64,000 nt of DNA, from positions 1 to 64,000 of the forward strand of contig JADKKK010000014.1 in the NCBI GenBank assembly GCA_016720545.1, given 5' to 3'. A program made the position numbers and the translations under genes. Origin of the DNA: Myxococcales bacterium. GTDB taxonomy: Bacteria; Myxococcota_A; Polyangia; Polyangiales; Polyangiaceae. The notes under the pieces are model-generated. The model was not told the DNA's origin and ran no database searches. It was given only the letters and a program-made list of their open reading frames with translations. Each line of letters starts with the position of its first letter. Position 1 is the stretch's first letter. Below are positions 55,677 to 63,476 of this stretch, one piece after another.

Positions 55677-56857
55677 TATCCTTCGAATTCGAGCAGTACC
55701 GCTCCTTCCTCTCGCCAGCTCGCGTCCCGCTGGGGCGCAAGCTCACGCTGCTCTACGGCTACAACAACGTCGGCAAGAGCGCTCTGTTGCGTGGGCTCGT
55801 GCTGATGGCGGCATCGTGCAATCTCCGCTCGGCGACGGAGGGTGAACCGCTGGCGCTCGTGCACGCGGCCGCTCGCGGCGCTCGCTTCCAAGACTTGGTC
55901 TCGCGCACGGCGGCCGCGAAACGGATGCGCGTCGGGCTCGCCTGGGCGGACGCCGACGTTCAATTCACCCTCCTCGACGTGTTCAAGGCAAGCGACGCCG
56001 TAGGCACGCCGATCGTCGAGAAGATCGTAAGCGAAGCGTTCGGCCTCGACGCCGAATGGCAGCCGAACGAGGCGCTCGCTCCGACCTACGACGGCCAGAA
56101 GGGCCCCGAAGACATTCGATTCACCGGGCTTCTCCCGGAGGGAGCGTCGTATGCGGGCCTGCGCGCGCGGCTCGAGGCTTTCGGGACCTCGGTCCGATGG
56201 CTTCCGACCCGTGGAGCGCCGAAGCCGCGATACGTGGCGGATGGCACGCAGTATGCGCCGGAGAGCCCGATTCCCCATCTGGAGCGCCTCGGACAGGACC
56301 ACGAAGTGTACAAGGACGTCCAGAGCGCCCTCGACCGCATCGCGGGTGTCGAGCTGATGACGGCTCGCGATGCGCAAGGTGCCTACGCGGAAGTCGCGCC
56401 CAGGGGACTTCCCGGGCGAAGCGTGCCGCTCTCGTCGGTTGGCGAGGGGATTGTTCAGGTCCTGCCCGTGGTCACGCTCGCTGCCATGGCGCGTCGCGGT
56501 CAGCTAGGCAAGGCGCCGGTCGTGGCGATCGAGCAGCCCGAGTTGCACCTTCATCCCGCCGCGGAGCTCGCCCTCGTCGACGTTCTCCTCGAGGCTTGCG
56601 AAGGAGATGCGCGATTCGTCCTGGAGACCCACTCGGAGACATTGCTCTTGGGGCTCCAGCTCGCCGTCGCCCAGAGGAAGCTCGCTCCGGTGGACGTGAG
56701 TGTGTGCTTGGTGGAGAGCGACGCGGGGCTCTCGACGGTGCGAGAAATTCCCCTGCGCCCGGATGGCTCGCGCCAGGGCTGGCCGCCTGGGGTCTTCTCG
56801 GAGCACCTCGAGCAGGCCCGGAAGATCCTGGAGGCTCGGGAGGGCCTCGAAAGATGA
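55670..56857 (+). CDS. OLD/RecF-like AAA ATPase, PARIS AriA-like
   Basis: A 395-residue ABC-type ATPase of the AAA_15/AAA_21 group. Walker A YGYNNVGKSALLRGL is at residues about 26-40; the SSVGEGIVQVLPVV signature near 255-268, Walker B VVAIEQPELHLHPAAELALV near 287, and the switch His FVLETHSETLLLGLQ near 318 are all intact. I chose the ATG at 55670. It overlaps the next gene by four bases (atga). OLD-like ATPases of this size without a fused TOPRIM work with a separate nuclease or TOPRIM protein, as AriA does with AriB in the PARIS defence system, and the next gene encodes a candidate. Confidence 0.85.
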   Translation: MLISFEFEQYRSFLSPARVPLGRKLTLLYGYNNVGKSALLRGLVLMAASCNLRSATEGEPLALVHAAARGARFQDLVSRTAAAKRMRVGLAWADADVQFTLLDVFKASDAVGTPIVEKIVSEAFGLDAEWQPNEALAPTYDGQKGPEDIRFTGLLPEGASYAGLRARLEAFGTSVRWLPTRGAPKPRYVADGTQYAPESPIPHLERLGQDHEVYKDVQSALDRIAGVELMTARDAQGAYAEVAPRGLPGRSVPLSSVGEGIVQVLPVVTLAAMARRGQLGKAPVVAIEQPELHLHPAAELALVDVLLEACEGDARFVLETHSETLLLGLQLAVAQRKLAPVDVSVCLVESDAGLSTVREIPLRPDGSRQGWPPGVFSEHLEQARKILEAREGLER

Positions 56858-57738
56858 GGATCGTGGTCGACGGGTCTGTCTTCGAGTCCGAGCCCGCCTG
56901 GTGTCTTCCCCTGTTGTGGTTCGCGCGCGTCCACCGGCACCGCGTCTTGATCGGATCGAGCGCACAGCCGGCCTTTCGCAAGTGGAGGGAGGCGCTCGCG
57001 CCTGAATCCCACGCTGCCGCAGTGGACCACGCCGTCGAATGGTCCATGTTGGAGGAGGCGAGCAATCGCGCGTACTTCGGCGTGACCGTCAGCACGGAGC
57101 CTACGGGCGGCCGAGCCATCTCACCGATCGCGGCGTGGAACCTTCTGCAGCGTCCCTATCGCTTACTTCTCGAGGACGGAGTCAACGACCGAGAGTTCTT
57201 GCTGCGAATGTGTCCCAAGCCGGAGCGCGACTTCCTGCGGGAGCGTATGGCGAAGGAGTGGCTGGAGCCCGACCACGGGGGCGGCATCTCGAGCATGCCG
57301 CGGCGGGTGGAAGAGCTCTTCCTCCGGGGCGAACCGCTGCTCGCGTCGTGCCTCTTCGACAGCGACGCGGGGGCCCCCGCGTCGCCCAGCAAGGCGTCAA
57401 GGAAGCTCGAGGAAGTCTGTAGGGATGCAGGGATGCACCGTCACCAGCTTGCTCGCCGTGCGATCGAAAACTACCTCCCTCGCTCGGTGCTCGAGGGGTG
57501 GGCCGGCATGGGGCAGAACCGCACGATCCGAAGGCAGCGGAGGGCCAGCGTCCAGGCGCTCTACACATTGAGCGTCACCCAGCGGCATCACGAGAACTTG
57601 AAGGAGGCGCTGGGTGACGCGAAGGTTGGCCACCTTTTCGGTGACGACACGGCCATGAACGACGCCGACCTCCAGCGTGAGGGAGGGCCTGCCGAGCTGC
57701 TGCCTTTCGTTCGCGAGCTCGTGGAGCGGGTACGGTGA
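56854..57738 (+). CDS. TOPRIM/DUF4435-like partner of the ATPase, PARIS AriB-like
   Basis: A 294-residue protein translationally coupled to the ATPase. It has the spaced acidic residues of a TOPRIM fold: LLLEDGVNDREFLLRM (residue about 104), SCLFDSDAGAP (about 167), and RRAIENYLPRSVL (about 202), where IENYL is a hallmark of DUF4435. AriB of PARIS has this layout and, when released from AriA by a phage anti-restriction protein, cuts host tRNA. The match here is by motif and position only; the proteins may belong to a sister family. Confidence 0.65.
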   Translation: MRIVVDGSVFESEPAWCLPLLWFARVHRHRVLIGSSAQPAFRKWREALAPESHAAAVDHAVEWSMLEEASNRAYFGVTVSTEPTGGRAISPIAAWNLLQRPYRLLLEDGVNDREFLLRMCPKPERDFLRERMAKEWLEPDHGGGISSMPRRVEELFLRGEPLLASCLFDSDAGAPASPSKASRKLEEVCRDAGMHRHQLARRAIENYLPRSVLEGWAGMGQNRTIRRQRRASVQALYTLSVTQRHHENLKEALGDAKVGHLFGDDTAMNDADLQREGGPAELLPFVRELVERVR

Positions 57739-57753
57739 CGGTGAAAGAACGCC

Positions 57754-59319
57754 ATGGACAACGAAGCTAGCTTCCTCAAGGACCCCACCGTCGTCTTCAT
57801 GACGTCGCTGCTCGCCGACGTGCGGCGCGGAGCGATTCAGCTGCCGCGGTTCCAGCGCCGCAGCGTGTGGTCGGTTGAGCAGAGACTGAACCTGCTCGAC
57901 AGCGTGTATCGAGGCATTCCCATTGGAGCGATCATGCTCTGGCGAACGAGCGCTCGTGTCGCCTCCCGCGAGAGGATCGGGCCCCACGTCGTGCAAAGCG
58001 GGTCGGAGGCAGGACCGCACCAATACATCCTCGACGGGGGCCAGCGCATCGCGACCCTCCTCGGCGCGCTGTACGCTGAGCCCCCGGCGTCGCCCGGCGT
58101 TGTCGAGGGACCGGTCGATCCCGACGACACTTTCGAGTTCTACTATGACCTCAAGGAACAGTGCTTCGTCACGCGCGGACCGGAAGAGCTGGCGCCCGAT
58201 CATTGGCTGCCGCTTCCGGAGGCCCTGCAGACGGTCACGCTGCTCCGATTTCAGCGGAAGCTGCAGGGTCCGGACGCCGACGAGTGGGTGATGCGCGCCG
58301 ACACCGTCGCGACGCGGTTCCGTGCCTACAAGGTCCCGATCATCTTGCTGGGCTCGGATGACATCGAGCTGGCCACGACCACCTTCAAACGGGTGAACAG
58401 CACGGGCACCCCGATGAGCGACATGGACATGGTCGCCGCGCTCACGTGGAGCCCGACGTTCGACCTGGAGTTGCTGCTCGCAGAGCAGCGGGAACTGGTC
58501 CTGGTCGAGGCGGGCTGGGAGTCGCTGGAGGACGAGACATGGCTCCGCTGTATCAAGGCTACGCTCGGGCTCGACCTCTACGCTCGCGCGGACGAGGTAC
58601 GGATCGCGCTCCAGAAGGACGCAGCCGCCGTTCATAGGAGCGCGGAGAGCCTCGGAAGCGTCTCCGCATTTCTGCGCGAGACGTGCCACGTGGAGCGACC
58701 TGCGCTCGTACCTTACGCCCACCAGATCCCGCTGCTCGTGCAGCTGTTCTCCGTGCACCCGAAGCCGACCCCGGAGATGCAGACGAAGATCGCGGCTTGG
58801 TTTTGGCTAACGACCTACGCGGGACTCTTCGCCGGCATCAGCGGTTACGGGCTGTCTCGGGCGCAGTCCGACCTCGAGCGGCTCGCGCGAGAGGGAATCC
58901 TTCTCTGGCCCGGGCGTCGTCCGTTCAAGCGGGAGCCGCTCCCGAGGCGGTTCGACTTCCGGCACGCGCGAGCGCGCGCGCTGTCGGTCCAGCTCGCGAG
59001 CCGCCACAAGGAGGGCCCGCTCGACCTGGCGAGGTTCGGGGCGGACGCGATGGTACAGCTCGTCACGAGGGGGCCCGACAAAGAGAGCCCGGGACACCGG
59101 TTCTGCTTCCCCGGGGGCGGCCGAGGGGCGCCCATCGAGCTCGCTGAGATGCTCCCATCATCGTCGGAGCGCCTCCACCATTTGGTCTCCGACGCCGCTT
59201 GGCAGGCCTATCAAGACAAGGACATGGAGACCTTCGTGCGCCTCCGCACCGCAGACTTGAACGCGATGGAGGAGGAGCTCGTCAGCCATTCGGCTATCGA
59301 GCTCGACGCCGCGCGATGA
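57754..59319 (+). CDS. DUF262-domain protein without DUF1524
   Basis: A 521-residue protein. The DUF262 core has LPRFQRRSVWSVEQRLNLLD (residues about 30-50), IPIGAIMLW, and YILDGGQRIATLLGAL near residue 92, where the usual DGQQR reads DGGQR. The RVNSTGTPMSDMDMVAALTW segment is also typical (family VN..G..L...e...A). Unlike the GmrSD protein at 41.6-43.5 kb there is no HNH/DUF1524 end; the C-terminal half is alpha-helical. Stand-alone DUF262 proteins occur in many defence regions, often as GmrS-like subunits. The start at 57754 is 15 bases after the TOPRIM-like gene, so the three genes probably share a transcript. Confidence 0.85.
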   Translation: MDNEASFLKDPTVVFMTSLLADVRRGAIQLPRFQRRSVWSVEQRLNLLDSVYRGIPIGAIMLWRTSARVASRERIGPHVVQSGSEAGPHQYILDGGQRIATLLGALYAEPPASPGVVEGPVDPDDTFEFYYDLKEQCFVTRGPEELAPDHWLPLPEALQTVTLLRFQRKLQGPDADEWVMRADTVATRFRAYKVPIILLGSDDIELATTTFKRVNSTGTPMSDMDMVAALTWSPTFDLELLLAEQRELVLVEAGWESLEDETWLRCIKATLGLDLYARADEVRIALQKDAAAVHRSAESLGSVSAFLRETCHVERPALVPYAHQIPLLVQLFSVHPKPTPEMQTKIAAWFWLTTYAGLFAGISGYGLSRAQSDLERLAREGILLWPGRRPFKREPLPRRFDFRHARARALSVQLASRHKEGPLDLARFGADAMVQLVTRGPDKESPGHRFCFPGGGRGAPIELAEMLPSSSERLHHLVSDAAWQAYQDKDMETFVRLRTADLNAMEEELVSHSAIELDAAR

Positions 59320-59453
59320 CTCCCGCGAGCCCCCCCGTGCCCGTGAGCGCGGTCCGCACGGTCGCCCTTGCCTCTGGCTGCAGCGGCGCCCGCGGAGCCG
59401 AGACCGTCCCAGACCGAGCCAACAGACCCACGCATGGTGTCCAGCACGATCAC
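59320..59453 (-). pseudogene. VapC (PIN-domain toxin) remnant
   Basis: A GTG at 59453 overlapping the Phd stop (gtga) starts VIVLDT, the first PIN strand with its catalytic Asp; after one missing base the frame reads HAWVCWL, the next conserved PIN piece (VLDTHAW-W). Then the match decays over about 25 codons with further frame changes and stops where the DUF262 gene ends at 59319. Full VapC has about 130 codons; only about 40 remain. It is a dead toxin gene on the opposite strand. Confidence 0.65.
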
Positions 59454-59680
59454 GCGCGGTCGCCTGGCGCTTCCCACGCCATGTCGACCGGCGCAAGGAG
59501 GTCCTCCTCGCGGAGCAAGCTGCCGCGGAGCGAGGAGCTCGCCTCTCGCGGGAGCGGGACCACACGGGCCACTGGACGACCGCGCTTGGTGATCACGAAG
59601 GAGCGACGGCTCGCCTTCGCCTTCATGGTCATGAAGGTATCGCTCGTGACCACATCGTGCAACCCGGCCACGACCGGCAT
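59450..59680 (-). CDS. Phd/YefM-type antitoxin, probably 5'-truncated
   Basis: A 76-residue frame from the ATG at 59680. It has FVITKRGRPVARVVPL, the classic Phd core, and a tail SLLREEDLLAPVDMAWEA, the typical toxin-binding end. The expected first helix (about 25 residues, with AKxxL..LL) is not recognisable before KAKASRRS, and the 5' end lies against the arm of an inverted-repeat element at 59682, which suggests that insertion or deletion there removed the promoter and start. Its toxin downstream is a remnant, so the pair is most likely inactive. Confidence 0.7.
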   Translation of the reverse strand: MPVVAGLHDVVTSDTFMTMKAKASRRSFVITKRGRPVARVVPLPREASSSLRGSLLREEDLLAPVDMAWEAPGDRA

Positions 59681-59681
59681 C

Positions 59682-59816
59682 GAGAGCTCACCACGGAGGC
59701 ACGGAGACACGGAGCCGAGAGGGAGCGAGTCTTCGCGAACGCCCGCGCGTCTCGCACTCTCGAACCCAAAATCTCCCTCTCCCCTCCGTGCCTCCGTGTC
59801 TCCGTGGTGAACTCTC
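59682..59816. repeat. Inverted-repeat element, copy 5, before pglY
   Basis: Left arm gagagctcaccacgg from 59682 and right arm ending tgaactctc at 59816 form the most diverged copy (gagctc for gaattc in both arms, so the change is paired). About 135 bp. It ends 21 bases before pglY. Confidence 0.88.
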
Positions 59817-59837
59817 TTCTTTCAAGGTAACGAGCCC

Positions 59838-62800
59838 ATGACGACCATCACTGAAGCCTTCGATCTCCCCCGCGCCGAGGACATCCGCGCCATGGGCTTC
59901 GTCGTGAAGCTCCGCGAGTCCGATCCCGACGGCGACGAGGTGAAGAAGCTCGTCTCGGACTACGTGGTCACCCCGGCGGTCGCGCGGGAGCTGCCCGGCA
60001 TCCTCGACGCCATGAAGCAGGTGTTCGACCGCGGCGAGGAGTACGGCCGCTTCATCCACGGCAGCTTCGGCAGCGGCAAGTCGCACTTCATGACCATGCT
60101 GTCGCTCCTGCTCGAGGGCGCGCAGCCCGCGTGGGCGAAGCTCGGCCCGCTCTTCGGCGAGCACCGCGAGGCCCAGACGAAGAGGGGGCACGACGCCGCC
60201 GACCACAAGGCCTGGCTCGAAAAGGCCGGGCTCCTCGTCGTGCGCATTCATATGCTCTCGATCCGCGGCAAGACCACCGGCTTCGACCGCGCGGTCTACG
60301 ACGGCTTCAACGCCGCGCTGAAGCGCCGCGGCAAGGCGCCCTTCGAGTTCCTCGACGTGGACGGCCTCTTCGAGGAGGTGCGGAGGGAGGCGAAGGAGTA
60401 CGGCGACGTCGTCTGGAAGCGCCTCGAGGCGGAGGGCATCGTCGGCGGCGCGAGTGACTTCGAGGGCATCGCCAAGGGGTCGGTGCAGGCCCGCGAGCGC
60501 TTCGCGCGCGCGTGGCTCACCTACAAGGGGCGCGACCTCTCGAGCGCGGGCGTCGACCCACGGTGGAGCGAGGGGCTCCGCCGCATGGCCGAGCACGCCA
60601 AGGCGCAGGGCTTCGGCGGCCTCGTCCTCATGGTCGACGAGTTCCTGCTCTGGCTCGCCGAGAAGTCGGGCCAGGAGTTCGTGCGCGAGATCCACGATCT
60701 GAGCCTCATCGTCGACCACGACGGCGGGCAGCGCCCCCTGCCCATCTTCGTGTTCGTCGCGCGCCAGCGGAACCTTCAGGAGTTTTACCCGGACCTCGTC
60801 GACGAGACGAAGATCCACGAGCACATCGACCACCAGCTGAAGCGCTTCGAGACCACGAAGCTGCAGGACGTGGAGCTGCGCCACATCGTGCGCGGGCGCG
60901 TGCTCCGCGCGAAGGACCCCGCCGCCGTGCGGCTCGCGATCGCCTCGCTGGCCGAGCGGCACCAGAAGGTGCTCCCGGCGCTGCTCGCGGGGGGCGATCT
61001 CGACTACCTCCACGACGTCTACCCGTTCCACCCCGCGCTCATCGAGATGCTCGTGGACGTGACGTCGCTCATGCAGCGCGAGCGCTCCGCGCTGCGCCTG
61101 CTCTACGAGCTGCTCGTACTCCACTATCCGAGCTTGCCGCTCGGCGAGTTTCTCCCCGTGGGCTCGGCCTTCGCGGCCATCTTCCCCGAGTCCGGGGTCG
61201 AGGCGAGCAAGAAGATCGAGCAGATGCAGGACATCCACCACCAGCACTACGCGCGCCTCGCGCCCACCATGGTGCGCATGGCCGAGGAGCCAGGCTCGGA
61301 GCTTGGCCCCGAGCGCCTCCGCGCGCTCGACCAGATCGTCAAGACCGTGCTGCTCGCCGAGGTGTCTCCGCGCCTCAAGCAGGGCGGCCTCACCATCGAG
61401 CGGCTCGTGCAGCTCAACTCGGCCGACGTAGACGGCGAGACCTTCCGCGGGCAGGTGCGCGTAGCCGAGACGGATTTGCTCGCGCTGGCACAACGCGTCC
61501 CCGATCTCCAGATCGCGGGCAGCGGGAAGATCGCGACCGTGCGCTACGTGCTCGGCCGCGTGAGCCTCGGGGAGGTGCTCACCCGCGCCCGGTCGAAGTG
61601 CGACAACACCTCCGAGCGGTTCAAGGTCTTCATGGCCGCGCTGAAGCGCGCGCTCGGCATCGCCGCCGCCAAGGGCTTCGAAGAGGGCGGCCCGAACCAG
61701 GGCGACTGGGACCTGACCTGGCGCCGCACGAGGCGGCGCGGACAGCTCAAAATTGGCAACGTGCGCGAGATGTCGCAGGACGACTTCGAGCCGCCCGACG
61801 GCGCCTTCAAGGTGCTCGTGGACTACCCCTGGGACGTGGACGGCCACACGGTCGACGAGGACCGCATGCGCGCCACGAACGCGCGCAGGAAGAAGGGCAC
61901 GCTCCACACCGTGTGCTGGCTCCCGCGGCACATGACGCCCTCCGAGCTGAACGTGCTCACCGAGCTCGCGGCGGTGCGCTACCTGCTCTCCGAGGTCGGC
62001 CAAGAAGAGCTCACGGGCACGCTTGGGCCGCAGGACCGCCAGAAGCTCCTCGAGCAGGCGGGCATCCGCGAGCGATCCCTTGTTTCGCAGCTCGACGAGC
62101 TCCTGGTGGAGGTCTACATCCGCCACGGCGAGCTCTACGCGCTCATCTCGGACGTGGACTCGAGCCGCCCTCGCGAGACCCTCGCCGAGAACCTCGAGCA
62201 CATCACGACGGTGCTCATGGACCGCCGGTACCCCCAGCACCCGACCTTCTTGGCCGAGCCCAAGAAGCAAGACCTCGAGACGCTGCTCGAGTGGATGGTG
62301 CAGGCCGGCGAGACGAACGTCTCGGTCGGGTTCGACGAGGCCACGCTGAAGGCGCTGAAGAACCTCGGGCAGCCGCTCGACCTCGTGAACCTCGGGCAGA
62401 CCAAGGCCTCGCTGCGCCTCGACTCCCGGTACTTGAAGGACGTGCTCCAGAAGGCCGATCACGACTCGTTCGCCTGGACACCCGTGGCCGAGCACCTCCG
62501 CGAGACCTACGGGCTCCAGCCGCTCGTCGTGGACCTCTTCCTGTGCTTCCTCTGCAAGCGCGACCACCGCGCGCTCCAGGAGCTCGACGGCGAGCCGATC
62601 GACGCGCGGATAGGCATGCCCGCCTCGGCGCGAGTTCGACTCCAGAGAGGCAAGCTCGTCAGCGCCGCGGACTGGGGACGTCTGCGCGATCTCGGCCACC
62701 AGCTCTTCGATCTCCCGAGGCCGCCCGCGCATCGCTCGCTCCAGGGACAAGACGCGTTCGCCAGCGCCCTGAGAGAGCAGGGGATCGTGAAGCGGACAAC

Positions 62801-63476
62801 CCTCCAGGGGGTCCACCAGCGCCTCGTCGATTTGGGCGTCGGCGCGGGAGTGGCCAAGAGCGATAGGCTCGAAGAGGTGGCGAAAGCCAACGGTCGCCTC
62901 GCCGCCATTGTTCAGTCCACGACCGACAGCCACAAAGCGCTGAGCGAGCTGCTCGCGGCCTGGCCCGACGACGCGGCCGACCCGCTGCGCGCTCTGGTGA
63001 AGCAGATCGAGACGATCCGCGAGGCCGCGGGCGCGCTCGCCGACAGCGCGCGAGGGAACCTGCGCGCGGGCGCGAGCCACCCGACGGTGGGCGTCGAGGT
63101 GAAGGCCCACCTCGACGCGCTCGAGGGTCGGTTCGCGGCGACCCAGAACGAACAGCCGCTCACGCGAGAGTGGGTGCTCGACTGGAACAAGAAGGCGCAA
63201 GGGCTCATTCAGCGCCTCATCGAGCAGCAGCAGCAGGCCTCCGGGGTCCCACTCCCAGTGCCCGCGCCGCCCGTGGGCATCGCGCAGCCCATCGGAGCGC
63301 CCCCGCCGCCGCGCCCGGCGCTCCTCGAGCAGCGCCTCGACGCGAGCGACGCCGGCGCGGTGGATAGCCTCCTCGCCGAGGTGCGCAAGGCGCTCCGCGC
63401 GGCGCGAGGCTCAGGTACAAATGCACGCATTCGCGTCGTCGTCACGTACGACGAGAGTGGCGAGGGCGGCGCGTGA
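59838..63476 (+). CDS. pglY: PglY, BREX type 2 P-loop ATPase
   Basis: A 1212-residue protein. The family opening EAFDLPRAEDIRAMGFVVKL is present, with Walker A HGSFGSGKSHFMTML near residue 75 and Walker B GGLVLMVDEFLLWLAE near residue 265. The middle (LRLLYELLVLHYPSLPLGEF) and C-terminal regions are full length; the tail is Pro-rich and ends with a small domain (ARIRVVVTYDESG). PglY is required for BREX-2 phage defence, probably as a large AAA-type ATPase working with PglX and PglZ on DNA. The stop overlaps the pglZ start by four bases. Confidence 0.93.
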   Translation: MTTITEAFDLPRAEDIRAMGFVVKLRESDPDGDEVKKLVSDYVVTPAVARELPGILDAMKQVFDRGEEYGRFIHGSFGSGKSHFMTMLSLLLEGAQPAWAKLGPLFGEHREAQTKRGHDAADHKAWLEKAGLLVVRIHMLSIRGKTTGFDRAVYDGFNAALKRRGKAPFEFLDVDGLFEEVRREAKEYGDVVWKRLEAEGIVGGASDFEGIAKGSVQARERFARAWLTYKGRDLSSAGVDPRWSEGLRRMAEHAKAQGFGGLVLMVDEFLLWLAEKSGQEFVREIHDLSLIVDHDGGQRPLPIFVFVARQRNLQEFYPDLVDETKIHEHIDHQLKRFETTKLQDVELRHIVRGRVLRAKDPAAVRLAIASLAERHQKVLPALLAGGDLDYLHDVYPFHPALIEMLVDVTSLMQRERSALRLLYELLVLHYPSLPLGEFLPVGSAFAAIFPESGVEASKKIEQMQDIHHQHYARLAPTMVRMAEEPGSELGPERLRALDQIVKTVLLAEVSPRLKQGGLTIERLVQLNSADVDGETFRGQVRVAETDLLALAQRVPDLQIAGSGKIATVRYVLGRVSLGEVLTRARSKCDNTSERFKVFMAALKRALGIAAAKGFEEGGPNQGDWDLTWRRTRRRGQLKIGNVREMSQDDFEPPDGAFKVLVDYPWDVDGHTVDEDRMRATNARRKKGTLHTVCWLPRHMTPSELNVLTELAAVRYLLSEVGQEELTGTLGPQDRQKLLEQAGIRERSLVSQLDELLVEVYIRHGELYALISDVDSSRPRETLAENLEHITTVLMDRRYPQHPTFLAEPKKQDLETLLEWMVQAGETNVSVGFDEATLKALKNLGQPLDLVNLGQTKASLRLDSRYLKDVLQKADHDSFAWTPVAEHLRETYGLQPLVVDLFLCFLCKRDHRALQELDGEPIDARIGMPASARVRLQRGKLVSAADWGRLRDLGHQLFDLPRPPAHRSLQGQDAFASALREQGIVKRTTLQGVHQRLVDLGVGAGVAKSDRLEEVAKANGRLAAIVQSTTDSHKALSELLAAWPDDAADPLRALVKQIETIREAAGALADSARGNLRAGASHPTVGVEVKAHLDALEGRFAATQNEQPLTREWVLDWNKKAQGLIQRLIEQQQQASGVPLPVPAPPVGIAQPIGAPPPPRPALLEQRLDASDAGAVDSLLAEVRKALRAARGSGTNARIRVVVTYDESGEGGA

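Noticed and set aside
56056..56853. Long upstream extension of the TOPRIM-like protein
   Set aside because: It overlaps the ATPase gene in another frame and is low-complexity; the ATG at 56854 is coupled to the ATPase stop.
46093..59816. Inverted-repeat elements as a CRISPR array
   Set aside because: Copies are kilobases apart, have no regular spacers and no cas genes are present.
59688..63200. A 1170-residue minus-strand frame opposite pglY
   Set aside because: Same reason; it also begins in repeat DNA.
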